Assembly (NCBI GenBank): GCA_029216955.1
Contig: JANAVB010003999.1
Span: 5,334,197-5,398,196 of the forward strand
Reading direction: 5' to 3'
Length of the DNA stretch: 64,000 nt
Origin: Iris pallida
Lineage: Eukaryota; Streptophyta; Magnoliopsida; Asparagales; Iridaceae
Positions 35,335 to 46,662 of the stretch are shown one piece after another. Below the pieces are notes generated by a model that saw only the letters and a program-made list of their open reading frames with translations, searched no databases and was not told where the DNA came from. Every line of letters begins with the position of its first letter. Within the stretch, counting starts at the first letter, position 1. The position numbers and the translations under genes are program-made.

Positions 35335-37380
35335 TCACTGCGGACCCCTGCCGCGCAACTGGGATAGAATGTAGTCATACTGCTCCTGGGTGAGCTGTAC
35401 CGTAGGGGCAGTAGGAGACAGTACAATGTCTGGAGTCGGCGCCGGAGGCAGTGCAATATCTGGAGTCGGCGCCGTCGATGGACCCGGAGGATGTACCTGC
35501 TCCAGCTCTCGCAGTCGCTCACCATGCGCAGCAAGGGTACTCACCACCTTCTCAGTATACTGAGCGAGTGAGAGAGAAAGGCTCCTCTGCGATCCGTCCA
35601 GCTCGACCTGTCTATGCTCCGTGCGCTGCGTAGACTCGGTGAGCGTCTGCAAGTTGGCAGCTGCAGCCTGATGCAGACTCATCAGCTCCTGTATACTGTG
35701 CTCGACCGCATCAAATCGTCCGGTGACGATCGGAGGGTCGGATCGTCGCTCGACCGCATCAGAAATCTGCTGCTGCAACTCGCGACACAGCTCCTCGATC
35801 TGACGACGAACATCCTCAGCTCGTGACGACGCCTGCGTAGCCGGAGACTGCGCACTGACAGAGGGGGCCCGGGATGACTCCGAAGCCAAATACGCGCCGT
35901 AGGATCTCGTACCGTAGTACGTACCCTTCTGAAGACCGCCAACGGCGGTCATCCAGAGCTCGTCCGGCGATGGCTCTGCAGGCGGCTGGGAGGAAGTACC
36001 AGCCCCTTCCTCTGCTTGCGCACTAGCAGCAGCAGCAGCATCAGCCGCCTCCTTCTGTAGCCGAACTAACTCGGCCTAGAACATGTTTGCTAACGTGTAA
36101 GTGTTTACTAAAGTCTATATTGATATCTATTTTCCTGTTTTCTAAATTATAGTCAGTTAATATTAGTTGAATAGAACGTACATATGCCTGCGTCGCCCTC
36201 TCGTCAATGAAGTCCCCAGCCCTCCGATGGGTGACCAGGAAGACGGTCACCATGTTCGGGTCCTCACCCTTCTTTACCTGTTAAAATATATTATCTATTA
36301 TTAGTATTAAACATTATATCGAACTATATATAAATTAATGTCCGTCATAGGAAATGTACCAGACGACGAAAATGCTCCGTCATCGGAATGGAGCCGCCAA
36401 ACCACTTACCGGCGCTCGACCGTGCCACCTTGGCCTTCTCAGATCGCTCCTGGTACTGGCGCTCGCTGAATCTAGCCTTCATCGCAGTCCACTGCTCTGG
36501 CGTAATCCAACCCTGGATCGGACGTCCGGTGCGATCACGACGCTTCTGGTCGTCGATCGCATCACGGATGAGCTTGGCTATGACGGCAGGAAATTGGCCC
36601 TCGATCCTCGCCGCCCGGTGTGGTGGATAGAAATAGGTCCTCTACAAGAAGTAAAATACAAAAGTTGTATAATATACACAAATGATTATTAAAATTTAAA
36701 AATAAACAAATTTTTTACCTTGAAGTGGGCGAACTAAAAGGCCTTCCTATCTGCGGGAGCATCTGAGTAGTTGAGCCAAGGCCCACCATAGTTCTGCCTC
36801 ACAAATGTCCCCAGCTGTCTCTGTACTGCAGAAGGCCGATATCTATACAATAATAATTTTTTATGAATATATATGTACATATAATCATTTGAGAAATATA
36901 TAATAATTAATTAACTTACTTCATAGGCCCGTCCGTCCTAATCTCCATACGCGTCTCGCCCGGAGAAGCGCATGGAGGGTCGCTCTCACCTCCTGCCTGG
37001 GCAGGATCAGTCTGATCGCCGTCCTCCTTATGATCGGCGTGGGCTCCCTCCATAGAGCCGTCGACAGTAGGAATGCTGGACGGGAGATCAGGGATGCTGG
37101 ACGCGGGATCAGGAAGGCTGGACGACGAGGGAGGAGTCGCCAACCTGCTAGAACTGCCCTGTCCCGGTAATGGATCGGGAACAGGAAGGCTGGACGACGA
37201 GGGAGGAGTCGCCAACCTGCTAGAACTGCCCTGTCCCGGTAATGGACCGGGAACAGAACGGTACACTGGCGTACTCGGAGATGAGGATGAGGGTACGGAA
37301 CTGCCCTCTCCATCCCCAGCCCGAGGCTGACGGGGCTGCCTAATATATAATCCTCCGCGTCGTCCAGATGGTCTAGTCAT
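35335..37380 (-). pseudogene. CACTA-1 TNP1-like (Ptta/En/Spm) protein gene
   Basis: TNP1/TnpA-type proteins bind subterminal motifs and bring element ends together for the TNP2 transposase. The frame starts at ATG 37380 (MTRPSGRRGG). It has a Ser/Pro-rich N-terminus, then YRPSAVQRQLGTFVRQNYGG and NYSDAPADRKAF blocks, then MVTVFLVTHRR, then a long region with coiled-coil character (RRQIEELCRELQQQISDAVE). It ends QLTQEQYDYILSQLRGRGPQ and a stop at 35335. AG/GT borders at 36905, 36840, 36720, 36640 and near 36275 and 36180 suggest several introns. A TAG replaces Trp in the KAF*FAHFK block (about 36735). A 72-bp unit is duplicated in the first exon (37111-37254). Confidence 0.7.
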
Positions 37381-37459
37381 ACCTGACAATAAAACATATG
37401 ACAATAAAACAAAAAAACATATTTATATGATAGACATTACAGATTTTTGAAAAATATCA

Positions 37460-37560
37460 TAGTCAAAAAGTGTCACTGAAGTGTCAATAAAAGTGTCAAT
37501 AAAGTGTCACTGAAGTGTCACAGATTTATATGATAGAAGTGTCACTAAAGTGTCAAATAT
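37460..37560. repeat. AAGTGTCA array between the two CACTA-1 genes
   Basis: Seven copies of AAGTGTCA[C/A] lie in 100 bp of spacer downstream of TNP2 and upstream of TNP1. The comparable spacer of CACTA-2 has a different short tandem repeat (56850-56955). Confidence 0.7.
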
Positions 37561-40500
37561 GATTATAAAACAAACGTACAGATTTAATCCTCTTCTGAAA
37601 ATTCATCTAGTTCGTTTAGCTCATCTACTTCTTCTTCTTCTTCTTCCTCCTCTACATCTTCACTTTCATCTGCATCTTCCTCTTCAGATAATTCTACTTC
37701 TTCTACACAATTAGATGTGTAATAGGAAACTTCCGTTGTGTCCACTTCTATAATATCGTCAACCTCAAAGGTATTTCTAGCTTTGGTCTTGCATACTGCC
37801 CACCAGTCCGACCTTGTTGTTCCCCGTTTAGGATAACTTGTGAAGTACACGAGCTGAGCCTGACTTGATAGGACAAATGGTTCATAGGCTTGATATCGAC
37901 GCCGATAGTTTATATCAACAAGACCGTGCTTGTCTACTTTCCAACCTTGACCTTCAATCGGATCGAATCAATCACACCTGAATAACACAATCTTAGCAGG
38001 CTCTATTCCATAACTATATGTCAGCTCCACAATCTCCCGTAACACGCCATAGAAATCGTTGTCCGCATCAACATCTTTGTAGTTCGAAGATCTGATACAC
38101 AAACAGCTGTTTTTGGTGGAATCGAGATCCACAAAGTTGTCTCTGATCGGGCAAGTTGTTGACTTTAACCTAAACCCATTAACACAGTAGCTTGGCCATA
38201 TTTTTGCAGCATAAATTGGTCCCTTGGCTAGCGTTCTAATAGTCTCATTCTCAAGTCTTGCGTATGGACGATCGACCTAAATACCACGAAAGAAGCAATT
38301 AAGCTCATTCTCAATCAAGTGCATATACAAAAAGGTAATTACAGAGTTCTCAAGTCTTACATATGCACTCAACCATGATGGAAAATAACGCCTCATTTCT
38401 TGTTCTAGTTCTTCTTCTGTTATGTGTGGCCTACCCGACCTCACATCATCATTAAATATGCTGAAAACAACATCGTTCAATTAATGTAATAGTATAATAA
38501 TTAACACTATTAAAATAATATAGACGTATTAATTACTTACCCCTCCAGTTTCTCTACTTCCTCCTCGTCGCAGTTGAGTAATACATACACCTGAGCAGCC
38601 CTTAGCTCATCATCGTTCAGATATCTCTTTTTCATCTTACCCGATGGCTTTCCTGGAGCATTGAATACCTTCAGTATTGTATCATTACTTTCATGATCTC
38701 CCTCGTCATTTCTGGAAGCTCACGTTCTATTAGTTGCAACATGAGGCTTGAAATACATCGAACAAAAGTTTGTAATCTCCTCAAGAACATAGGCTTCACA
38801 AATAGAACCCTCGACCCGTGCCTTATTTTTTACCTTTCTTTTTAGGTGATTCAAATATCGTTCGAACGGGTACATCCATCGATATTCGACGGGTCCACCA
38901 ACACGTGCCTCATAGGATAGATGAATCGGCAAATGCTCCATAGAGTCGAAGAATCCAGGAGGAAACACCCTCTCTAGCTTACATAGTGTTACCGCAATGT
39001 CCTTCTCTTGCTTTTCTAGACGATCAACGAGCAATTTCTTAGAACAAAGATCCCTGAAGAATATGCTAAGCTCCGTCAATGGATCCCAAACTGCCTGCGG
39101 TAAGAATTCCAGAAATACAATCGGAATTAACCTCTCCATGAATACGTGACAATCGTGGCTCTTCATACCCGTCAATTTATTTTCTTTCGGATCGACACAT
39201 CTTCTCAGATTTGACACATATCCGTCTGGAAATTTTAGGCCCTGGATCCATCGACAAAGTCTCACTTTATCCTCCTTGTCCAGCAAAAAAAATTGACTTC
39301 GGAAGGAACTGTTTTCCATTCTGCTGTATCAAATGCAACGCAGGGCGTTTGCATATTTCTTTTAAGTCCAACCTGACCTTGGGATTGTCTTTCGTTTTTC
39401 CCTTTACGTCCATCACAGTATTAATTATGTTATCAAACACATTCTTCTCAATATGCATGACATCAAGATTATGTCTGATCAGATTGGTACTCCAGTATGG
39501 CAGATCCCAGAATATGCTCCTCTTTGTCCAGTTATGAACTCTACCAAATCTATCGCACTTGTATCCAGTTGTAGGATCTTCGATAGCACTTGGAAAATCT
39601 TTAACCTCCTCCCATATCGTGTCTCCGCACCACCTTGGCGGTGGATCACCCTTCTCTACAACGCCGGCACGGAAAGCTTTCCTGTTCCTTCTGAACGGAT
39701 GATCTTTTAGCAGAAATTGCCGATGACAATCAAAGAAGCACGGCTTTTTGCCGTATTTCAAGCGGAAAGCCTTACTACGGTCCATGCAATACGGACATGA
39801 GAGACGGCCATGAGTGCTCCATCCAGATAACATTCCATAGGCCGGAAAGTTGTTGATGGTCCACATAAGGGTTGCCTTCATCTGAAAATTCTGCTTCCTG
39901 GAAACATCGTACGTGTTAGCACCTACTTTCCATAACTGATTCAACTCATCTATCAAAGGCTGTAAGTACACGTCAATGTTCCTCTTGGGATTGTTCGGAC
40001 CAGGAATTATAACGGTTAGAAACATGTACTGAGTCTTCATGCACATCCAAGGCGGTAGGTTATACGGAGTAACAATCACAGGCCAGCACGAATACTGGGA
40101 TCCCGAAAGACCAAAAGGAGTAAAACCGTCAGAAGATAGTCCCAACCTGATATTTCGCAGATCTGAAGCAAAATCTGGATACACTCGATCAAAGTGCTTC
40201 CACGCTTCTCCATCGGATGGGTGATCAACACTCCTTCAATCTGTTCTCGCATGTGCCAACTCATATTTTCGGCCGTCTCTTTCACCATAAATAATATTTG
40301 CAACCGCGGCGTTAAAGGCAAGTAGTGCATTGAATCGGTCGGTCTTCTTGCACCGGTAGACCTTCCTGTACTAGTTGTCTTATAGCGATCAGCACCACAA
40401 AATCTGCACACATCTGCGTCATTGTCGTCTTTGTAGTACAGCATGCACCCATTACGACAGGAATCGATTTTCTCGTATCCCATCCAGAGCGATCTCACCA

Positions 40501-42833
40501 TCCTCTTAGACCGGTAGAAGTCTTTAGGCAACTTAGCACCCGCCGGCAAGATCTCTATAATCAACTCCAACACTCGGTTGTAGCATTATTGCGACATGTT
40601 AAAATCTGACTTAATGCTCAACAGTCTTGTAACCACCTCCAACGGTGAATGATCCTCACAACCCGGATACAATGGAGTCCTTGCATTCTCCAGCAACTCC
40701 ATGAACTGTGCACACTACAACAAAAAACCCTTTTAATGACGGCTAAAAAGCGTCATTAATGACGAACCATGACGCTTTTTTTTCCACAGCAACCGTCATG
40801 AAAACGGGTGTTATAAATGTTTTTCAAAAGCGTCATAAAATAACCGTCATGAATAGTTTCTATAAAAGCGTTATGAATAGTTAATATATAGTGCACAATT
40901 CAGAACAATTTTAAAACGTCATGAATAGATAACATGTATAGGCTCAATGCAGCACATTTATAACACTTTATACTATTCAAATTAGCACATCCAAATCAGT
41001 CCATATAATTGTCAGGCCTAAAAATCAAATTAACATTATATATCACCATCTTTATTACATTTCTCAAAATAGAGTACATATCAACATCTTCATTACATTC
41101 TCAAAATAGAATATCCAAATACATATATACATTTACAAATACATATATACATTTACAACTACCAAAAAACCTGCACCCAGAGCTCTGTTGGACTACCAGG
41201 GACTAAAGGTCCTCCAACTGCTAAAATCTTTATGGAAAAAAGTAGTATCCTCGTTTGTTTGAATTTAATGTCTCTTGCAATTGATTGGTCCACATATGAA
41301 AGAAGGAAAGCTGAAAAAAACAAAAAAAAGATTACATTGGAAGCATGAATAAACTTGACAGTACATTCTCTTAAATCAACATGAATAAGCTTAAAAAATA
41401 TTACATTGAAAGCTGAGCAGCCAGCATCAAACTTCTCAAGCAGCACCAACATGTAACTTATAGTTAGGGATAACAGTACCTAGGAAACTCTCCAACCAAT
41501 GAGCCATCCAGACCGGTCAAGAAAAAATTATGAACCAATAAGCAAGTAAGTCCTTGAAACACAAGCAATAAAACATAGAGGGAAAAAATTATGTAGTCCC
41601 AACATTTATGTAGTCCCAACATAGAGGGAAAGGAATTATTTTTTTTCAACCAATTTAAAATATGCCATTCATGATTTGAACCTTCTAAATAAATAAAACT
41701 GTAATTGGTCTAATACCATGTTAAAATCTATGCCACCAATACTCCAATTTCTACAACCAAGGATTCACCACAAACACATAGTTGTTACCATGTAATGTAT
41801 TTGCTTTTTCTTGCATATGTAAAATAGCTCATTCTTTCATTCAAGTTATATTATGGTCCGTAGTAACTCAGGTCAATTTGCAAGTACAGAAGTATGACAT
41901 AGATGAAAGTAAAAGGTAAATCAACTAAATGAGAATAAAACTGGTCTTATCCAAGACTAATATATACTTTGTTAACACAAGTAAAAGCTCACAGAGCAGA
42001 AACTAAGGCAGCTAACTGAACTTAAATAAATCTATGTTAAGTTGTGTGGAAGACTTGTTACCCAAACTTTAGGAGAGGAAAGACCGAGTCACAGTCATGG
42101 GAGAAGCCTCTTCCAAGCCGCAAAGAGCACAAGCTGTTCATTATATATTCAGAAGCAGAATAAACATAAACTAGGTTACAAGAAGCGAAACAAAATTAAA
42201 AGAAATAAAAATATATATGCTAAGAACTAACACCAGTAAGCAAGATGGAGATAACCAAAAGATTCTATTATTTATGAATGTAACTATCAAAAGAAGTCTA
42301 AATATTGTCACATATTTTTTTCCCTGCAAACTGACTGTTAGCTCTTCTGAAGGTATATGGATCACATTTACCCGAAGCTCGATATCCCAACTGGATACTA
42401 ATGTAGTTCTTTTACAATCCTAAACCAATTCAAGTTAATAACTGGGGCAATATTATTGAAGGTGATGGACCACACAAAATATTAGAGAATCTAAATTTCA
42501 TTCAATATTAGAAGAGAAATTAGGAGAGCAGTTACCAAGGAGCACATACTTGTTCAGCTAGCGCGAGAGCATATTTGCAGATTAAGAACCTTCTATGTTG
42601 ACACACAATCTACAAAAGAATCCAATTGCACTATGTTAACACCTAATCCATATAATAATAGCATACACAGCAATAGAATTCAAATTTCACTACTAGTGAA
42701 TCAACAAAATTCCATCACGAATCCAAGGAATTTCATTCAATAATAAACTTCCTATACAAATAAAATAATATACATGCCAAAGAGGCACAAAAGAAAGCTA
42801 TCAGAACAATATATATGCTAAGTAGAGCGTTAC

Positions 42834-43091
42834 TGGATTGAGAGTGCTATGTTCTCTGAACCTTTTCTCCAAAAGAGCAGACTGCTCCTTCGTAAGCCTG
42901 AGCTTCTTCCTCACGTTGCCGTCCTCTTCGTCGCTCACCCGCGAAGAGGAGCCCCTCTCCGCTTCGACCTCCCCGCACGCGGTCGGCGAGAACATCGATA
43001 CCGAGCTGTGCGAGGATGACGGCGGAGCCTTGGGCATCGTCATCGGCACGCTACTGTACGCGACGGTGCCGTCGGAGGCGCTCAGGGTAAG
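42834..43091 (-). pseudogene. Captured HD-Zip II homeodomain gene exon
   Basis: The minus-strand block reads [30 protein letters not shown], then [17 protein letters not shown] and [29 protein letters not shown] is the start of the homeodomain in HD-Zip class II transcription factors. The block begins after an AG acceptor (43092-43093) and ends AACCCA at a GTAACG donor (42833 downward), close to where HD-Zip II genes have an intron. The rest of the homeodomain and the leucine zipper are absent. The retained intron border shows DNA-level capture. It cannot encode a DNA-binding protein by itself. Confidence 0.8.
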
Positions 43092-43148
43092 CTAGATGAA
43101 CCTGGACATATAACTGGGTGCGAGACACAAACGTAACGAGAACAAACA

Positions 43149-43173
43149 ACACAAACCCTAACCCTAACCCTAA
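43149..43173. repeat. Interstitial telomere-like repeat in P2
   Basis: Three AACCCTA units stand in a row (43146-43172). A shorter telo-box stretch occurs in P1 at 8251-8283. Probably part of a captured gene leader or intron, not a former chromosome end. Confidence 0.75.
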
Positions 43174-43310
43174 GGGGGGAAAAATCAAATCTTTCCCAAA
43201 ATAAAACACTCAAATCTACTGAATCAAGCGCTGCCCAGATGATAAAAGTGAGAAAATAGTCGAAAATCGAACTAGAATGGAGTTGAAGTTGAGGATCATA
43301 CCACCGCCTC

Positions 43311-43432
43311 CTAATGCTCGTGCCAGACCCTCCCCACCGCCTCCATCTGCTGCTCGAACTCCCTCCTCACGATCCCGACCTTCTTCAGCCTCTTCACCAC
43401 CACCATCGTCGCGTCCACCTTTGCGTAGATCT
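43311..43432 (-). pseudogene. Captured LRR receptor-like kinase fragment (kinase subdomains II-III)
   Basis: The minus-strand frame reads VVVKRLKKVGIVRREFEQQM and EAVGRV, then a stop. This is the form of the ATP-binding Lys strand (VVVKRLK) and helix C (REFEQQME.VGR) in plant LRR-III receptor-like kinases, many of which are atypical kinases. Only about 40 residues are present. It comes from a different gene than the adjacent HD-Zip exon, so P2 joined pieces of two loci. Family assignment is from memory of motifs. Confidence 0.6.
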
Positions 43433-44289
43433 GGAGTTTAGGAGAGGAAAAATTGGAGTCGAACCGAAAAGGAGGGAAAATGAAAAGTGAAAAATTGGGG
43501 GAGAAGAGGTTTGGGGAGGAGCTGCTCGGTTAGAAAATGGATGAGAAATAAATTCTCTCTCTCCCACTTAGCTTTTATACAATGAAAGAATTACAAGTTT
43601 GCCACCGCTTTAAACTATTAATAACGCTTTATTTTATAAACGTTATAAAAAGCCCAGAATTAGCCCAAACCGTCATAGAAAAAAGGTATTTTTTAACTTA
43701 ATAACGCTTATGTATCAACCGTCATTAAAACTCCTTGTCGAGCGTCATTAAAAGGGTTTTTTGTTGTAGTGGCAGCATCGGCGTTCTGTGCCTCCTCAGG
43801 TGCATCATGAACAAAACTAGGCCCCGCAGCGTCGAAAACCATGTTCACGCACCCGTCGTCGTATGCATGATTATCTGAAACAAAATTAGGTCCCGCATGC
43901 ATATACGGCTCAACGTAAGGCTCCGGCTCTGATGCTAAAGATACAAGTTCTCCGTGTGCGGTCCACTGATAGTAATTAGGCGTAAAACCCCTCGAGTACA
44001 AATGATATGTCACTTCCACTTCTGGATAATATTTTACGTTATGACATTTTACACACGGACACTTAATTTTGGTGTCGTCCATGTACTGAGGGAACGCCTT
44101 AACAAACTGCAGGAACTGCTCTACTCCTGCTATGTATTCATCATGTACACCACACATATCATCAGGACAACGATTGTACATCCATGAACAATTCCGCAAG
44201 TAGTAATTCATATCTATTTGAAAATAATTCTGCAAAGATGGACACACATTATCCAACAGGCACAAATATCCTATTTCTAGTCATTACCT

Positions 44290-44420
44290 ACCAAGGTACC
44301 CTTTACCTTATCGCTATTGGTATCCCAATACCAATACCTTAAGTTGGTACCCTTTACCTTATCGCTATTGGTATCCTTTACCTTGTCGCTATTGGTATCC
44401 AAATACCAATACCGCGGTAA
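44290..44420. repeat. GGTACCCTTTACCTTATCGC repeats
   Basis: The unit CCTTTACCTTATCGCTATTG occurs three times (one with TTGTCGC), followed by the AATACCAATACC motif. A separate cluster of GATACCGACC motifs lies at about 44600-44700. Confidence 0.6.
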
Positions 44421-44600
44421 CATGGTTGGTACATTGAGAGTCTTTGACAAGATGACATGTTGTGAAAAGATATATCCTTATATATAGTTCTCCTACGGAT
44501 TTTCTTTAACATTACGTAGGAGAACTATAAGGATATATCTTTTCACAACATGTCACCTCCTCAAAGACCCTTAATGTGACAACCATGGTTTAAAGTATCG
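44415..44600. repeat. Foldback element (about 80-bp arms) in the leader intron
   Basis: The left arm contains GACATGTTGTGAAAAGATAT and TAGTTCTCCTACG; the right arm contains their reverse complements after a spacer of about 17 bases (near 44500). Outer parts (CATGGTTGGTACATTGAG against its partner at about 44570-44590) pair less well. It may be a MITE. Confidence 0.7.
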
Positions 44601-44829
44601 GCCGATACCGATCCGATACGGCCGATACTGATACGGTTTGGCATGTTCCGATCCGATACCGACCGATACCAAATACCGACCGATACCAAATATCGAAAGA
44701 ACAAATTTTAATAAAATTTTATCTAATATTAAACTATATTTAAACTAATATCCAGTAATGTCAATCCGTGTTTGTAACAGAGAATCAAATAGAACTAACT
44801 AGAACTGACATACAGTAATCGACAAGTAA

Positions 44830-45796
44830 ATGAAAGAACTATCAGAGAATGTACTCGCATGATACCCTGAAAGACTGATGAATATCAAATGTCTGAACCG
44901 GAGTCACAATGTCCTCTTTAGAGAAATATAGGTTAAGATGTGTTCAAAAGGTAATAATGAAGTTTACAATACAATCTACATGATTCTAGGTCAATATAGG
45001 TCAAAGTCAACTTTGGGTCAAACTCTATAGGCTATCTCATAACTAACCATAGACTAGGTTATCCTATGGTTACCATATAGTCTATACCATATCACATATA
45101 TATATCACCTATATCATATATACATAGATATATATAACAGTCAAACTCACCATCTGTACACACTCTAATTTACTATCAACTACCATTTACAAGCCCTCAT
45201 CTATCAAACCAAAATAATGCACAAGCCTGACATCAAGCCTAACTTAGGACACACACTCACACACTATTTCTTACCTATCCATAAACATTCCCAAGCTAAC
45301 TCTTACCTTCACTATACTTTCATACATGTATCTCCTAACCATAGGCAACTTACCCCTGCACTAGCTATGCATTAGAGAGAGAGAGAGAGCCCCCTTCTCA
45401 AATTATTGACACAAAGATGTAACCTATAGTTGAACATTACCAAAAGACTAAACTAGGAGTACCAAGGCTAAACATGTGACTAATCCCCCATCCTTAACGA
45501 GACTGAACCATGAACTAAAATATGGCACGAGTTCTAAGTAAGATACTGAGCAACTAATAGGCAGGGACTTGTCATATAGGGGATGGACAAAATGAAATAG
45601 GACTGAGCCATGTCTCATTAACTTCCACTGCAATGGCTGATACATTTCTCATTTAACATACTCAATAACCCATTCTCAGAAAACTGAGATATCACCATGT
45701 GTTCTCAGGATCTAGGTTAACCCAACTAACAGATACTATATCTATAACCCAAACCCCCAACTAACACTCTGAAATCTGAACAAAGCAAATCCATGC

Positions 45797-45880
<84 letters not shown>

Positions 45881-46180
45881 ACATCAATACTCCCCAATAT
45901 CCTTTACATCTACAAAACTAAACTCATACAGAGCTAAAACCCAAACCATATATCCAATTACAAAATAACAATCTAACATGAAAGGGGGTTCGGTGAGCTA
46001 CAGGTAAGGAGTGAGAGAAAGAGTGCATGAGGGTCTGTGAACATGTGTCACAGTGTCAAGTGTGTCCGTGTGTCCAAATACTCGACACAATGTGTCCAAA
46101 AACAACCCAAACACTTTGGGGACACGATGTGTGTCCGTGTGTCCGTGTGGCCGTGTGTGTGTGTGTCCGTGGAAGAGGAG
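44830..46180 (-). repeat. A/B-type LTR-like sequence inside CACTA-1
   Basis: Read on the minus strand, blocks follow the order of LTRs A and B: a GACAC/GTGTC-rich part (46030-46180), CT and TA microsatellites, four TTGAC cores (about 44988-45030), then GAGTACATTCTCTGA-like sequence (about 44845). It is diverged and has no clear ends. Confidence 0.5.
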
Positions 46181-46211
46181 GAGGAAGGAGAGGAGTTAGG
46201 TTAGGGTTTAC

Positions 46212-46430
46212 CTAAGGAAGAGGACTCGGATTGGGGAAGGAGGAGCTGGAGGAGGAGGATCTCGAGGAGGAGGAGCTCGCCGGAGGGGGAGGGGGTCGCC
46301 GGGGGGGGAGGGGGTCGCCGGGAGGGAGGGCACTGACAGAGGGGGAGGGAGTCGCCGGGGGGTGGGTGGGGAGAATTAAAAGTTTTCGAGTGAGAGTGAG
46401 GGAGAAAGAAGGCAACGGCGTGCCCTAAGT
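46212..46430 (-). other. Inferred non-coding first exon / leader of CACTA-1
   Basis: A GC-rich, CT-rich leader-like stretch on the minus strand (CTCCCTCACTCTCACTCG, then GGCGACCCCCTCC repeats) ends at a good splice donor. It lies directly inside the right subterminal array, where En/Spm transcripts start. Pro/Ser-rich frames in it are probably not proteins. Confidence 0.4.
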
Positions 46431-46435
46431 AAAAT

Positions 46436-46659
46436 AATTTAGCGACGTCACATGTAGACGTCGCTAAACGTCGCCAAAATGGCGACATATACTTATAATT
46501 AGTCGCGGAACATCGCTAGTCAGCGACGAAGGAAACTCCTGTCGTAGAACGTCGCTAGGCAGCGACGTTTTGCGACGTGTTCATAAAACTGTCGCTAATA
46601 GCGACGTAATTTCCAGCCGTCGCTAAATTACGTCGCTATTAGATGACATTTTAGTAGTG
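46436..46659. repeat. Right (5') subterminal repeats and terminus of CACTA-1
   Basis: About 13 GCGAC/GTCGC cores lie in 220 bp, then the terminus TTTTAGTAGTG. It is the promoter-side end of the transposase gene. Confidence 0.85.
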
Positions 46660-46662
46660 GAA

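Larger units (their letters stand above)
40713..43771. mobile_element. Pack-CACTA P2 (3059 bp) inserted in the CACTA-1 transposase gene
   Basis: Both ends start CACTACAACAAAAAACCC on opposing strands and the inverted termini match for about 29 bp. GCA flanks both sides (40710-40712 and 43772-43774). The empty site can be read in CACTA-2 as ACTGTGCAGCATCGG (about 60175). The subterminal GCGTCAT motifs and about 200 bp at each end match P1. It has no transposase and carries fragments of at least two plant genes in its right third. Between about 41000 and 42800 I see only AT-rich DNA without recognisable exons. Confidence 0.95.
37584..44211 (-). pseudogene. CACTA-1 TNP2-like transposase gene, broken and split by P2
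   Basis: TNP2-type proteins catalyse CACTA excision. Domains in order on the minus strand: transposase-associated zinc region (44211-43772: SWMYNRCPDDM, CPCVKCHN, YLYSRGF-like, YYQW); after P2 the core (40712-39267: CRFCGADRYK, LPLTPRLQ, GLSSDGFTPFG, MWTINNFPAYGMLSGWSTHG, CPYCMD, NLDVMHIEKNVFDN); DUF4218-type (39319-38720: MKSHDCHVFMERLIP, YRWMYPFERYL); DUF4216-type (38276-37750: WWAVCKTKAR); and an acidic tail. The likely start is ATG 44211. Damage: stop TAA near 40590, frameshifts near 40225 and 39285, TGA at 38717-38719, TGA for Trp near 37967. Introns lie at about 38541-38460 and 38362-38279. Confidence 0.9.
44230..46211 (-). other. Inferred leader intron of the CACTA-1 transposase gene
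   Basis: The minus strand has a good donor (CTTAG/GTAAACCC at 46212/46211) after a leader-like exon and a good acceptor (TTTGCAG/AATTA at 44230/44229) just before the first transposase codons. The same acceptor stands in CACTA-2 (60621). The intron would be 1982 bp and holds the foldback at 44415-44600, GATACC repeats, LTR-like sequence and a (TA)n tract at about 45799-45880. Confidence 0.45.
34236..46659 (-). mobile_element. CACTA-1 (En/Spm-type, 12.4 kb) inserted in R1 integrase
   Basis: Termini are CACTACTAAAATAAC on the left and CACTACTAAAATGTC on the right (other strand), a 12-bp perfect inverted repeat. GAA flanks both sides (34233-34235 and 46660-46662). Subterminal GCGAC/GTCGC arrays border both ends. 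Inside are a TNP2-like gene followed by a TNP1-like gene, both on the minus strand, the normal En/Spm layout. The TNP2 gene is split by P2 (40713-43771). Without P2 the element is about 9.4 kb. Confidence 0.95.

Noticed and set aside
43149..43173. Telomere repeat as a chromosome-fusion scar
   Set aside because: Only three units, inside P2 and next to captured gene DNA; a telo-box in a gene leader is simpler.
46201..46488. Pro/Ser-rich and Glu/Gly-rich frames
   Set aside because: GC- and purine-rich leader-like DNA read in several frames; better explained as an untranslated leader of CACTA-1.
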